Under the pieces are notes generated by a model. It made no database searches. It saw only the letters and a program-made list of their open reading frames with translations, and was not told where the DNA came from. Shown here one piece after another: positions 1-11,527 of a stretch of 64,000 nt of DNA (its first letter is position 1; every line of letters begins with the position of its first letter). The translations under genes and the position numbers were made by a program. This DNA is from Corythoichthys intestinalis. Its lineage: Eukaryota; Chordata; Actinopteri; Syngnathiformes; Syngnathidae. The DNA is taken from positions 17,029,501-17,093,500 of the forward strand of contig NC_080414.1 of assembly GCF_030265065.1 (NCBI RefSeq), written 5' to 3'.

Positions 1-1172
1 AAAGTGTGACGATTGCAGAAGTGCATAAATGTAAAAAATTATTGTTTTTCAGAAAGCCACAATCAAATAACCCTTTCTGGATTCTTTATAATAATAATAA
101 TAATTAATAATAAAAACACTATTAATTAAATAGATAATAACCAAATAACCCTCTCTGAATTCTTCAAGGAAAAGGCCAGAAAATAAATAACACGATTGAG
201 AAAAAAAAAAAAAAATTCAAAATGGCCGGACCAAATGTGGAGGCGGGCCGTATTTGGGCCGCGGGCCGCAGTTTGAGCACTTACACCCAAAGAAGAAATG
301 CCGCATCCAAGTGAGTGAGAGAGGGAAACACTTCTACGAGCCTACGTTCTTTGTTAATGTTAACATCTACAGGGGCAACGCCTGTATGTATCATCTTTTG
401 TGTTGTTGTTGTTGTGTTTCCACTCGCGATCGGACACTTAAATCCAGTTGTGTAGTGGTTTGAACGATGTGCTAATGCTAGCGAACGAATGCTAACCATA
501 TTGTTATTAGCAGCTAATCATCGCTGATTTACGTTGATGCAAACCTGTTTGTTATTGGGGACGAAATTGGTTTGTTTCATTTCTATTCTTAGTTTCACTC
601 TTCAAGTGATGGTTGAATAAAGTCAGCAAATTATACCAACGTCTTCTGCATCGTCATTTGGGAGTTTAGCTAGCTGTATAGCCGGGACTTTTATTTATTT
701 ATTTTTTATAGCCAGGACTGAGCACTTTTATTTTTTTCTTTATAGCCAGGACTGAGCCTTAGCCTCTCTGTGAGGACAGCGCAATCGTATTCCCTCCCGA
801 TGCAGTTATCTCCACCTTGCAATGACTGCAAGTCGCTTTGTTGTAATTTTTCCTCGTGAAGTGAAGACACATTTTCGAGCGTTTGAACCTACGTGCTGTC
901 ATTGTTATGTTTATGGCTGCAATGCTCGTGCTTACCCGTCGTAACCTTTCATTTTCACACTCTTTCCTGGTGAAGTGTAGTCAAACTTTGGAGCGAGTGG
1001 TTCTTGGCGCCATGCTAGTTTGATGCGTCTGGACAACAACAAACGTCACGACGCAATACGCGTCTTTAGGAATCGTTAAAGGGATCGTTCAGGCTTTTTC
1101 ATTGTGATGTCGAGGCCTCGAAACACTCGGAACCGGTCCCGAATTGGAATCGGATTTCGATTCCCATCCCTA
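1..1172. repeat. AT-rich DNA with interspersed-repeat remnants
   Basis: No gene recognised. Positions 215-285 are GC-rich (GGGCCGCGGGCCGCAGTTTG), like the end of a common fish hAT-type MITE. The right end, near 1159-1172, reads GATTCCCATCCCTA, the terminal word of another hAT-type family, but no matching left end is seen. A short word, TATAGCCAGGACTGAGC, recurs at 707-723 and 741-757 with a weaker copy at 677-688, a small internal tandem duplication. The small reading frames here have no recognisable domain. Confidence 0.4.
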
Positions 1173-3149
1173 GTTGTGCATAATGTAAAAAACCAAGAAT
1201 AGACTAAAGAATAAAAAATAGAGTCATGTAAAGCTGTTGGAACACGAAGGGTGAATAACGAGGACGCCAGGATACACACGGGGGTTAAATTGTGCCGGAT
1301 CCTGCTAGAACAGAGTATAGCCTAAATAATTGTAAATTGTTGTCATAACATTTATACCATGGATATTATCTCAAATTGAGGCTTTTAAGTCCCACAGCAT
1401 GGCAAGTAGGCATTTGCGTGTTGTTTTCAGCACAATTTTCTGCGTATGTTCCGGGACCTGTGCCCGTCTCGTCATCCCTGCGCTGTTATATGTACTTTGC
1501 GTTCCGGCACCTTATGATTTACAAATTAAGCACTGGATACACACATACTAGTACAGTAGCGGTCCCTCTTAGCCAATTGAATGCCAGGAATTCTAAGCAA
1601 TAGCCAATTGCAGAGCAGCTATACATAAGTATGTTACATTCAGTCAACTCTGGGAGGTGCAAGTACCAGCCATATTGTATTTTTGCCTTTTGTATCCTGA
1701 ATTTCTTTCTTAACAAGAGGCAATATTTTCCCATTGAGGTGTGTCTTAACCTGAAATATTGTATTTAGAGACGTTCATAAGTAGTGTATAATAGTGTAAT
1801 AATAATATAATGTCAGAATATTTATGGTTCTTTCCCTTTTTAATAGTTTGAAATTATTTAAATGATTAAAAAAAAATCCTTTAATTTTTAGACTGGTATA
1901 AAAAGTTTTTTTAATCACTCAAGTTTTTCCATATTTTTTATATTCAAAAGATTTTAAAATTCCTTTTTGTATTTTTTAAAAAAATAATTTAAATCAATAA
2001 AGATAAGTTTTTTTCCCTTTTGATTTTTAGATTTGAGATATATACATAAAATATAATGTATTTTTTTTTAAACCATCTGAATATTTCCTTTTTTTAAATT
2101 ATTATTAAAAAAGATTTTTTTAAGGACAGTAAAGGTTTTTTTTCCCCTTTTGTACTTTTTAAAATTTATGGTTTTAATAAAAAATTGAATTGAATTGAAT
2201 TATATTCTAAGAAATTCATTTTGTAAATTAAAATGTAAAAATAAAAAATAATGCCACAACTTTTAATGTAGATTTTTTTCTCTTGATTAAAAAAAATATA
2301 TATATTTTGTTTGTACATATATTTTTTATTTTCTTTATCCACCACCAGTCCAAAATTACTAACAAGTGTCTTAAAAAAGAGGATTTAGACAGTTTTCACA
2401 TTGTCTCTTCACAATTCATCAACTATTAAAATAGTTTTGGATTAATTTTACCATTTAATCATGGCAGACCGTGCACATATTAATAGGCGAAGTATCGCTG
2501 CCAGCCCTCCCAATCGAAATCGATTGGACATCTACAACCGTGTTTGTGGAATATTGTCTATTTCTGCAGTGTTTTGTCCTCACTTCCACCCAAACAACAG
2601 GTGAGCCTCTAATTGCCGCTACCGGGCCAAGTGACCCAAAAGTCCAACTTTATTGTTCCGCCTAATGAGCAGCTCTGGCGGCGTGTCATGAATCGGCTCT
2701 TTTGTCCGCGAGCCCGTTTGCGTCCCTCTCGCTTCCTGTCCGATGACAACTGAGTTGACGAGTGTGATGAGTCACTCTTTCGGGATGTTTGACTTGGCTT
2801 CTGTCACCGCCGTGCAATTACAGGCAGGATATTCCGTAATATTTACTTTTAGTGCCTTTTTTATCTTCTTGTTGAATTGGGAGTCCATGTTGAATGGGTA
2901 GGATGATGCTGGTGCATGTGTTTCCTTTCGCTTAACTAATTTTGGAAAACGAAATACGAACATAATATCTTTTTTTTTTTTTTTCTTGAAATAGGTGTCA
3001 ACAAAAAATGTGAAATGAATCGCTCACCGATTAAAAATTGGTCATTCAATCACAGAAAAGCGTTTTTTCCCAATGAGTTTATTGAACAGAAATAGGGGAA
3101 AATATACGGTCAGTAATTGGTTCCCGTTACTTTTGACGCTTTGTGTATG
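1173..3149. other. Gene-poor intergenic DNA
   Basis: About 2 kb with no supported gene. 1740-2460 is very AT-rich with long A and T runs. 2495-2545 carries the CTGCCAGCCCTCCCAATC / GATTGGACATC words of a dispersed repeat that recurs at 7.65, 13.85, 29.8, 33.38 and 36.3 kb. 2640-2800 is less AT-rich but shows no exon I can support. Confidence 0.4.
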
Positions 3150-4179
3150 CAGTGCTGGCCAAAAGTACTGGCACCGCTGAAATTCCGTTAGATAATGCTC
3201 AATTTCTTCCAGAAAATGATTGCAATTAATGTGAATAAAGAACCTCGACTAACATCCAAACAAGTTCAAGCTGTCCTGCAGTCCGAGGGTACAACAGTGT
3301 CAACCCGTGCTATCCGTCGGTGTCTGAAAGAAAAGAGACTTTATAGTAGGATACCCTGGAAGACCCCACATCTGACCCAGAGACATAAAAAAGCCAGGCT
3401 TGAGTTTGCCAAAACTTACCTGAGAAAGTCAAAAACGTTTTGGAAGAATGTTATCTGGTCAGATGAGACAAAAGTTTAGCTTTTTGGGAAAAGGCATCAA
3501 CAGAGAAAAAAAATTAGGCCTTCAAACAAAACACGGTTCCCAGGGTCAAACATGGTGGAAATTCCCTGATATTTTGGGGTTGCTTTGCTTGACCGTGTGC
3601 ATGGCATATTGAAGTCTGAAGACTACCAACACATTTTGCAGCATAATGTAGGACCCAGTGGGAGAAAGCTGGGTCTCATCGAGAGGTCATGGGTCTTCCA
3701 GCAGGACAATGACCCAAAACACACTTCAAAAAGCACTAGAAAATGATTTGAGAGAAAGCACTGGAGACTTCTAAAGTGGCCAGTAATGAGTCCAGACCCT
3801 GAATCCCAAAATGGCACCCTTCAAATCCCAGAGACCTGGAGCAGTTGGCCTAAGAACAATGGTCTAAAATCCCAGCAGAGCCTTATAAGAAACTCATTAA
3901 TGGATACCGGAAGCAGTTGTCCGCAGTTATTTTGTCTAAAGGTTGTGCTACCAAGTATTCGGCTGAGGGTGCCAATACTTTTGTCCGGCACATTTATAGA
4001 GTTTTGTGTAAAATTATAATGAATTTTTTTTTTTTTCATTCTCTTTTGTGTTTTTTCATTGTAAGCAAAATAAATGAAGATATTACTACCAATGCATTTG
4101 TAATTGCAATCATTTTCTGGGAGAAATTGAGCATTATCTGACAGAATTACAGGAGTGCCAATACTTTTGGCCAGCGTTG
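3150..4179 (+). mobile_element. Decayed Tc1/mariner transposon
   Basis: About 1.03 kb bounded by inverted repeats. The left end reads CAGTGCTGGCCAAAAGTACT from 3150, and the right end is the complement of ACAACGCTGGCCAAAAGTAT near 4180. The inverted repeats run about 75 bp, both including the GATAATGCTCAATTTC word. A degraded transposase lies between them. The element is shorter than the usual 1.3-1.6 kb, in line with internal loss of the transposase N-terminus. Confidence 0.85.
3195..3860 (+). pseudogene. Tc1 transposase remnant
   Basis: The reading frame at 3195-3479 translates to the second half of a Tc1 paired-like DNA-binding region (LTSKQVQAVLQ, then RAIRRCLKEKRLYSRIPWKT) and the start of the DDE domain (NVIWSDETKV), where it meets a stop. 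Further remnants follow in shifted frames: FQQDNDPKHTSKST near 3690-3740, and SPDPE near 3790, where intact relatives have SPDLNPIE. About 60 N-terminal residues are missing, the third catalytic acidic residue is displaced, and there is at least one stop. Clearly dead. Confidence 0.85.
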
Positions 4180-4924
4180 TACATAGTACATACTTTTTTT
4201 CAAAATTCAAATTTTTTTCAAAAATTGCGTGTTGTTACAATAATTACATTTTTTTTCTTTTTTGATTTTTATTTCATTTTTTGTTTTTTTTATAATTTTC
4301 ATATTGTTTTTATTATTTTAAACTGATGACAATACCACTTTATGGAACGTCACCTGGTAGGAGCTAGGGGGAAAAAAATCTTGTCTGTAACATTGTAATA
4401 CGATAACATGATGTGATATGACGGCGGTCACAGCTGTGCGGGTGAGTTTTTTTCCCCCCTGGTTTCTATTGACGCATCCGGTTTCTGTTGATACACAGCG
4501 GAAAGTGTTCACACAACGACTTAACAGGGTGAAAAGGGGGGGAAAAATGATACCAGCTGGAAAAGTCTTCACTACGTATTCAAGAAATGTTTTTTTTTTG
4601 TTTTGTTTTGTTTTTGTTTTTTTTTTATAAAGAGACACAGAGACATCAGTAAGGGCTCAGGGCGCTTTATAAGTGCAAAGAAATTACAGTTTGGTCACTA
4701 AAATTGACATTTTTACTAAACAACAGCAGGGTATTAAAAATAATAATAATAAAGCAAAAAGTAGACCTATTTTGCTGTGAAGTTCAGATGATTAGTAATC
4801 TTACCCCCACAAAAGTAGCATTTTTTTTAATGACTAGGTCAAGTATTTGTCCAAAAATAAAAACAGAAACTAGTAGTCGTCTGACAAATTTATCTGTATA
4901 TTGACCCATTAAAAAAGTAGTGCT
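4180..4924. other. AT-rich intergenic DNA
   Basis: Long T and A runs (for example 4590-4627) and no supported gene. The short overlapping frames at 4318-4638 arise from low-complexity sequence on both strands and have no domain. Confidence 0.4.
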
Positions 4925-5212
4925 TATTCATACATCTTCTGAACAGCTTATCTTTACGAGGGTCACGGGGGTGCTGGTGCCTATCCCAGCAAACAACGGG
5001 CAGGAGGCAGGGTACACCCTCAACATAAAAACAAACAACTATTCACACGCACTTACACTTAAGAACAATTTGGAGTGCTCAATTAGCCAAACATGCATGT
5101 TTTTTTGGGATGTGGGAGGAAATTAACCCACCCAGGCACGGGGAGAACATGCAAACTCCATAGGGGGAACGGTGGGATGGACGTGCTAACCACCCTTCCA
5201 CCGTGCCGCTTT
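4925..5212 (+). mobile_element. LINE-2-like 3' tail fragment
   Basis: The stretch contains words typical of the 3' end of abundant fish L2-clade LINEs, in order: ACGAGGGTCACGGGGGTGCT, GGGCAGGAGGCAGGGTACAC, TTTTTTGGGATGTGGGAGGA, GGCACGGGGAGAACATGCAA and a closing CCACCGTGCCGC. It is 5'-truncated, as is usual for LINEs, and carries no coding part. The family name is from memory of this consensus. Confidence 0.7.
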
Positions 5213-5594
5213 TGTGCTTGCTGTATGTACAATATAGTTTTTGTGCCGTAGAGTAAAACAGTGTACTGTGGCAATAAATAAAGTGAGAAAGAAAGTTCAC
5301 TTTGAAGCTGTCAGCCTATGAAACACTCTCCAATCAGTTCTTGAGAGAAACAGTGCAAAACATTCTAGTAATGTTTTGGTGGTAACAAGTTTATGTCCTT
5401 CGGGCGCCATTTTGGACCCGTCGTTAGGTACACCTGCACAACCTTGCTTATCGTCACATGTCTCCATGACAACGCACGGTTGTGACGGCATCTTGTGAAA
5501 GAAAGCGTTAGCAGTCTTTGGAAAACTGTCCTACAAAAAAAAAAAAACACGAACATTTTTAGGACTTTTTTTCCCCAGGGGGAAAATGAACCTC

Positions 5595-7366
5595 ACTACT
5601 TCACGCTCTCAGTCCATCGTGGATATTCCCCCCCAATTAAAAAATAAATAGATGCAGTATTTTATAGAGCTGTCCCGATCCGATCAAGTAGTCTCTCACT
5701 TTCGCTCCTGCTGCTTTTCTTGGTCAGGCAGTGCATTGGCGTTGCTTATTAAAGTTAACGATGATTGACAGACGTCAAGGTTTGATCTTGCCAGAGACGC
5801 ATGGAAGCCGAAACTTCAAAGTACCGCATGTGTCAATCATCGTTTAAGTTGTTATGCAGTTGCTGTGGCAACTCATTGTGTGTAAGTGAGCAGCTTGAGC
5901 AGACTCACTCAATGAAGCATTAAAAAAAAACAAGCATTTTTCTTCTTCATACTTATTTAAAAATAATTAGGTGGGACAGTAACATGGTTAAAACTTAACA
6001 TAATTATTACATTTGAAGTGCTTAAAAAACATTAAAATATATATATACTGTAAATACATTTTTTTCTAAATTATACTTTAAGAAAAAAAAAAAGTGAAAA
6101 ATACATCTTATATGTGTCTCTTTCCAAAGCTAAATCTAGATATACATTATATACATATAAATATATTGAACACACAAAAATGGGGGGAAAAAATTCTGGT
6201 TCTGGTCACCATTAACCGCGAAAAACGAGGGATCACTGTAGTTGTATATTTTGAGATTTTTTTGCCCTCTGAAGCTCTCCAAAGATTGTGATTTTAAAAT
6301 TAGAACTATTTCAATTTTTGTGGACAATCAAATGTAACAGTTTTTTTCCCCAAAAAAGGTTATACTGTAGTTCAATAGGAATAAAATGTTGTGAATTTTC
6401 AGTTAAAACATTTTTGATGGGGAGAAAAACTTTGCCTGAAAATAAAATCACACTACCAAAATATATCCCAGAAAAAGCAAGAAATATTTTTGAGAATAAT
6501 AATGTATTCTGCAGGTGAAAATTTTCATGTTTATATTTATTTAAAAAAACAGGTACATTTAAAAAAACTGAAAAAGAAGAGAACAAAATTTCACTTTTTT
6601 CCCCCTAATTAAAAAAAAAAAAAATACACTGCATTATGAGGATAATTTACATTTCAGGAGTAAAAAAATAAATGTAGTTAATGTATTTTTTTCAAAGTGC
6701 ATACCACAGACAGTGATCTCGTTTTTCGCGGTTAATGATACTTAAACCCCCCACAATAGGAGAAAAACTGCAAAATAGCGCCCCTCCCACCCAATGTATT
6801 ATTACTTTTTTTGTGTGTTCAATGTATTCATTCAGATTTAGCATTGGATATATAAACATGTTTTTTCATTTTTTTCCCCAAAGTATATTTGAAAAAAAAA
6901 AAAATAAAATAAAAAAAAGCAACTTTGATTTATATACATATTTTAATAAATGGCTTTTGAGCACTTCAAATGTAATGATTATGATACATTTTAAACATGT
7001 TATTGTCCCACCGAAGTATAAAGTACAAAAATGCTTGTCCTTATTAAATGCTTCATTGAGTGAGTCCACTCAAATCTACTCAAGCTGCTCACTTACAATG
7101 AGTTGCCACAGCAACTGTTTAACAAGTTAAACTATGATTGACGCGTGCGGCGCTTTGAAGTTTCAGCTTCCAAGCGTCTCTGGCAAGATCAAACCTTAAC
7201 GTCTGTCAATCATCGTTAACTTAAGCATTATTAAGCATTAATAAGCGGCAGGAGCTAGAGTGAGAGACGGCGAAATCGGATTGGGTCAGCTATATAAAAT
7301 ACTGCATTTATTTATTTATTTTTTAATGGGAAAAAAAATCTGCGATGGATTGAGGCGCGAAGTAAC
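5595..7366. repeat. Large foldback (inverted repeat) element, about 1.77 kb
   Basis: The two sides are long, imperfect inverted copies of each other. The left arm (about 5595-6240) includes ATGCAGTATTTTATA, the GATGATTGACAGACGTC region and a CCGCGAAAAACGAGGGATCA word near 6217. The right arm (about 6705-7366) carries the complements in reverse order. The centre, 6241-6704, is AT-rich. The arms are diverged, so the structure is old. No protein is encoded. It could be a MITE-like foldback transposon or two copies of one element inserted head to head. Confidence 0.7.
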
Positions 7367-7619
7367 AAGGGTCACAGTTTTCTTCATATACATCTTTCAT
7401 CTATTTGTCTACATATAAAAAGTCACAAGAAATTTAAAAAATTAGTTAATCCCGCAGCAAAAATGTTTTTCTGAAATATAGCTGTTACTACTTGCAGTTT
7501 AAGTTGTAGTAGAGTTGTCAAAATTATCGATACTGAAATGTATCCAGATACAAAATTTGATTTTGCACTACTTTTGATCGTGATGAAGTATATTATTGCA
7601 ATTTTCGTTACTCATTTTT

Positions 7620-7737
7620 TACCACTGACGGCTCTAGACGTCAATATCCATATGAAGTGGAAGGGATGGCAGCGAATGAACGTTCATTCGCTGCCACCCT
7701 CCCATTTCAAATGGATTGGACGTCTACTAGTGATAAA
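7620..7737. repeat. Dispersed repeat with a perfect 30-bp palindrome
   Basis: Positions 7667-7696 form a perfect palindrome (15-nt arms, TGGCAGCGAATGAAC and its complement). It is flanked by GACGTC-containing words and CCATTTCAAATGGATTGGAC. Related words recur at about 2500, 13835-13915, 29765-29910, 33355-33413 and 36255-36385, so this is a dispersed family in this genome. Confidence 0.65.
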
Positions 7738-7788
7738 CTCATTTTCAAAAAAAATTGTGCAAGTGTACCTAAAAATGCGGCGATCGAG

Positions 7789-10700
7789 TCACTCGGCAGA
7801 AACCGCGGCGGCATCTTTCACTAACATCCCCACGCCGTCAACTTTCGGCTCCTGCGGGGCGTCCCCGGTCGGGTTCCGGTTCTCGTCCAGTTCCTCCACC
7901 GCATAGTAACCCCCTTCCTCCTCCACCATCTGATCCACGCGCTCCATCAAGCGTCCCACCTGCGCGTCCTCCTGGAAGACGCAGTTGTTAATGAGCATGT
8001 AGCGGCGCCGGCACTTATCCAGCACGCGCTGCAGCTCGGTGCCCTCGCGGCGGATGTACCGCTCCAGCGAGATTTTCCGCAGAACTTCCGCCCAGGTGAA
8101 CACCACCAAGACGTGGTTCCAAACCCGCTCGCCGAAGAGGCCCACGTGCTCCTCGATGCGAGCGCGGTCCACTTCGGTGAACATGCCGACGGGGATAACC
8201 AGCAGGAAGGCGTGCGGGCCCGGCGGGCACAAAGCGGCGCCGCGGGTGATCTCCTTCTTGTAGGAGAGGGGCGTGTCCTGTGACGAGTACCAGCCGGGAG
8301 TGTCCACCACCGTTACCCGCCGCCCTCGCACCTCCGTGTGGCGCGTCACGCAGAACTCGGCGGCGCGCTCCAGGCGGAATTCTTCGCGGCCAAGGATTGT
8401 GTTGGCTGTCAAGCTCTTGCCGGGCCAGCGCCAGCCCAGGACAACCAGGCGGAGCGGGGATGTGTTCGGCTCGGGGCCGTTAGTCTCGCCGGACGACGCT
8501 GGAACAAATCAGGACAACTCACATGACACGTACTTCTCAGCGATCCTGGGGGTGACGCATGTGACCTCGGGAACATACTTTTTTACCCTACTAGAATAAA
8601 GTGTAATTGCACAACCACTCAGAGGAGGGCAGTGGCGCTCTCATTTTCAGAGTGTGCGCAGTATTTCTGAACCAAACGAGTCCACAGCAAAGAGCACTGG
8701 AGATATGAAGAGCTAAGACAAGGAAATGTGATAATATGATCCACGGATATAAAGACGTAGCACATTATTATTATTGCTGTCAAATTTATCGCGTTAATGG
8801 GCGATAATATGTTTTTTTACTAATCATGTTAAAATATTTTACGCATTTAACGCTTGTGCGGAATGACATGCTCATGCATTGCCTCAAACAGATTACAATG
8901 ATGCCGTTTTTTGCACATTGAGAGCTAAGAGAATAACCCCATACCATAGCAAAGGAGCTGATACTGCCTGCAGGGAAAATAAATACTGTCCCTCTGTCAA
9001 AATGACACTGTCGTTTTTGTTCAATTAATTTTTGGTTTTTTTTTGGTCAAATTGCTTGGCATATTATCCTCATGAGTTAATATTGCGAATCAATTTGATT
9101 TTATTATTATTTAATGATTTTATTAAATCGCCTTAAGTGTATTTTTACAGTTTGTCACTATTTTTTTTTTAAATTCTGGCAAATTGATGTGCTTTAATAG
9201 CTTTTACAGTAAAGTACCGTATTGGCCCAAATATAAGACTGTGTTTCTTGCAATAAAATTTGACTGAAAAAGAGGGGGTCGTCCTATATACCCTACCCAC
9301 CGACGTCACAAAACCACGTGCTCGCTGTATGGTTCCGCCCACTTGTCCGTCATTTTGTCTCTGTATTAGCATTGGTTTCAATTGATCGAGGAATTTAAAA
9401 TGCATTTCATGGAAGACCCGGTGCTTTCTGATGCCGTAAACTCACTGGATGTGTTGCATAAAAGGCGTTATGTGGAAAAGCTTCGTTCTATACAGTCGCC
9501 AGATCCATATTTGATGCCTAAATCGATGATTTTTGACCGGCTGCCTTCGCCGTCTCTGCCTGACCCTGATATTTACAACTATCTTGTCCACACAAAATCA
9601 GCCTATTCTCACGAAAGTTTGAAAAACTTTAAGAGCTTGGAGGCTTATAAATGCTACGTTGCTGGTTGGGTGAAACAGGTCCTCGTACACGAAAATTCGG
9701 CAGGAATCTTGTGCTCGGAAGGTGAGTTATGAAATTTTCAATTCAAAATCTTTTGTTCTTGCTAACATCCACTGTCAAGTCTAATGTATTTCATGTCATT
9801 TGTCAATGGAGCTAGGGCTTTTAATGTTTATATGGTTTAGCGATAGCACTCTCACTACATACATACGTGTATGTTGTCGGCGATTAGCCTAGCAATGATC
9901 TTAATTGTGGTTGTCAGCCCAAAACCCTCTAAATTTATATTAAATGCATCTTACCAGATATAAAATGACTACTACATAATCTGTGGTAATCGTTTGGAGC
10001 CCAGTTTTCTCGTTGAATTGCAGCAGCCCATCTCGCTCTCTCCTCTCCGTGTCTCTCGGAATCCGGTAGAACTTCAAGTCTCTCCGTCTATCTTCTCTGT
10101 TATTGCAACCGACCGCCACACACGCCTTCACCATTTTGATTATTAATGTTAACGAGCAGAAAAACACGCCGTAAATAGGAGGAATGTACGTAGCCGTAAC
10201 AGGTCAACACGATGTGTTGACGGACAAGTGGGCGGCACCAGTCAGGAGAGCGGAGTTGTGACGTCACGTGGGTAGGGTCTATATACGTGGTCTAGGCGTT
10301 ACACCCATTCATGACGCTAGATGGCGCCAGATATCATTGAAGCGATGTTCTGTCATGACAGATCTCGGCTACTCTCAAGTTGAACCAGTTTGCATTATTT
10401 TATTGCAATGTTTTTCCTTATTCAGATTTGTTTCAAGACTACAGTTACAGTTAGACTTCACTTTGATGGTTAATGCAGTTATTGCAATTTTGTTGTTTTA
10501 TCACAATAGATTGGTTTATTTACATTTCAGAAACCACAAGCCAATCATTTACGAATGTGATTGCACTTTAGTTTACATATTTGAATGTTCAGATATTAAG
10601 ATTTGAATGAGGCAAAATAACATGCTTTTTCTCTCAAATATATTGTTATAATCATTTGTTTCGGATGTGCTGTAATTATTTTCTGTATACAAATTAATTT

Positions 10701-11527
10701 GGTGTTCAAAAAGTTGTTGTTTTTTCAAACTTGAGTCTTAAAAAAGAGGGGGTCGTCTTATAATCAGGGCCGTTTTATAGTCCGGCCAATACGGTATATC
10801 GTTGATATTAAAGAAGTACAATTTAAACATTGCAAATAAAGTCGAATTCACTGGCTTCAATTTATTTCAAATATAATTTTTTTCATCTCCATTTTCGCAA
10901 TGGTGAATAATTTAGCATTTTCCCCGCCACTGTTCTCTGAAATAAACTCGACAGTAAATATTAACCCATATTCTATTATACTGTACTCGAATTTCCTGCC
11001 ATTGACGGTGATAGACGAACCAGAGTTGCTCTAAAAATGAACTGTATTTACATTGACCTCACAGTAACTTTTGGCATATTAACACTTTCAACAAGGAAAC
11101 TACTAAAACAAATCAACAAACTTCCAAACATCTTTCAGGTTTAACTTTACTTCCTAAATTAAACTAAATAGACTTGATTTGACCTTTTTCCCCCCCCCGT
11201 TTTGAGCTGCCATTGTCATATTTTTAGCGGTCGAGGAATGACACACGGAAATGACAGCAACTCTTTAAGACGAGAGGATTTTTTTCTTCCGTTTAATAAC
11301 CAAAATAATGATATTATTAAAGTTAGAGTTAGTTGAGATATGATAGAAGCTTTGAGGTGTGTCTCCGTCCACTTTAACGACGTTTAGCCGGAAAGCTAGT
11401 ATTGTTGTGAGTTGGCTACCACTGTGACTGTACATTTTAAATGCGAGTCTTAATTTTAAAATAAAAAAAAGGTGTGAATAAAAGTCACCAACTCACCCGA
11501 AGTTGTTTTTTGGCTGTCTGCTTCCAT
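7789..11527 (-). CDS. GIMAP/AIG1-like GTPase, two coding exons
   Basis: I join two exons: 11497-11527 (start codon at 11525-11527; MEADSQKTTS, then donor GTGAGT) and 7789-8498 (acceptor TGTTCCAG, stop TGA at 7789-7791). The phases fit and give 246 residues. The product is an AIG1-type GTP-binding protein: G1 loop GWRWPGKS at residues 32-39, TANTILG at 41-47, G3 DTPGW at 76-80, and a G4-position FTWAEV at 144-149. GIMAP proteins bind and hydrolyse GTP and are best known for lymphocyte survival; fish have many. The G4 segment is atypical, with E where many fish relatives have D. There is no C-terminal membrane anchor. Exon 2 is GC-rich compared with its AT-rich surroundings. The 3-kb intron contains an ISL2EU-like transposon (9217-10795). 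Exon 2 is secure; joining it to exon 1 is inference from phase, splice sites and promoter context. Confidence 0.82.
8499..9216. other. GIMAP-like gene intron, right of exon 2
   Basis: No exon seen. 8775-8850 (TGTCAAATTTATCGCGTTAA) is a degraded relative of the AGGGCTGTCAAACGATTAA MITE family found whole at 12058 and 30826. The rest is AT-rich. Confidence 0.4.
9382..9721 (+). pseudogene. First exon of YqaJ/SWIM-type transposon protein
   Basis: The open frame has the signature YNYLVHTKSAYSHESLKNFK, then SLEAYKCYVAGWVKQVLV, near its C-terminal end. This is typical of the N-terminal region of uncharacterised fish proteins that continue into a SWIM zinc finger and a YqaJ (lambda-exonuclease-like) domain. 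It ends in a good donor (GGAAG/GTGAGT at 9721/9722). No downstream SWIM or YqaJ exon exists before the element's right end, so this is a 5' fragment. The start could be residue 1 or the in-frame Met at 9400. In a live element the nuclease would presumably help transposition; here it cannot be made. Confidence 0.65.
9955..10134 (-). pseudogene. THAP-domain exon of the ISL2EU-like transposase, frameshifted
   Basis: The exon begins MVKACVAVGCNNREDRRRDL and continues KFYRIPRDTERRER, the N-terminal half of a THAP zinc finger (C-x4-C pair, then the FYRIP motif). A frame change near 10030-10045 is needed to continue into RWAAAIQRENWAPNDYHRLC and SSHF, which supplies the THAP Trp and the C-x2-H pair. 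The exon ends in a donor (CTG/GTAAG, on the plus strand CTTAC/CAG at 9950-9957). Later exons with the DDE catalytic domain are absent. THAP domains bind DNA, and in transposons they recognise the element's ends. Confidence 0.72.
10796..11496. other. GIMAP-like gene intron, between transposon and exon 1
   Basis: AT-rich single-copy-looking sequence with no exon. A CCATTGACGGTGATAGACG word near 10998 belongs to the dispersed GACGTC-type repeat. Confidence 0.35.

Larger units (their letters stand above)
9217..10795. mobile_element. ISL2EU-like DNA transposon, about 1.58 kb, decayed
   Basis: The element is bounded by inverted termini CCGTATTGGCC and GGCCAATACGG, with TA on both sides (9215-9216 and 10796-10797) as the target duplication. 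A subterminal GAGGGGGTCGTC word occurs at both ends. It carries two convergent first exons: a plus-strand exon of a YqaJ-associated protein and a minus-strand THAP exon. As I know it, ISL2EU transposons encode a THAP-bearing transposase and a YqaJ-type nuclease and use short TA-type target duplications, which fits. Most of both genes is missing. The family assignment is by architecture, not alignment. Confidence 0.68.

Noticed and set aside
2471-2665. Possible coding exon ending in CAACAG/GTGAGC near 2600
   Set aside because: The left part is the dispersed CTGCCAGCCCTCCCAATC repeat, and no partner exon or homologous protein is recognised.
8039-8599. Plus-strand frames of 62-108 codons opposite the GIMAP exon
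   Set aside because: Antisense shadows of the GC-rich GTPase exon, with no domain of their own.
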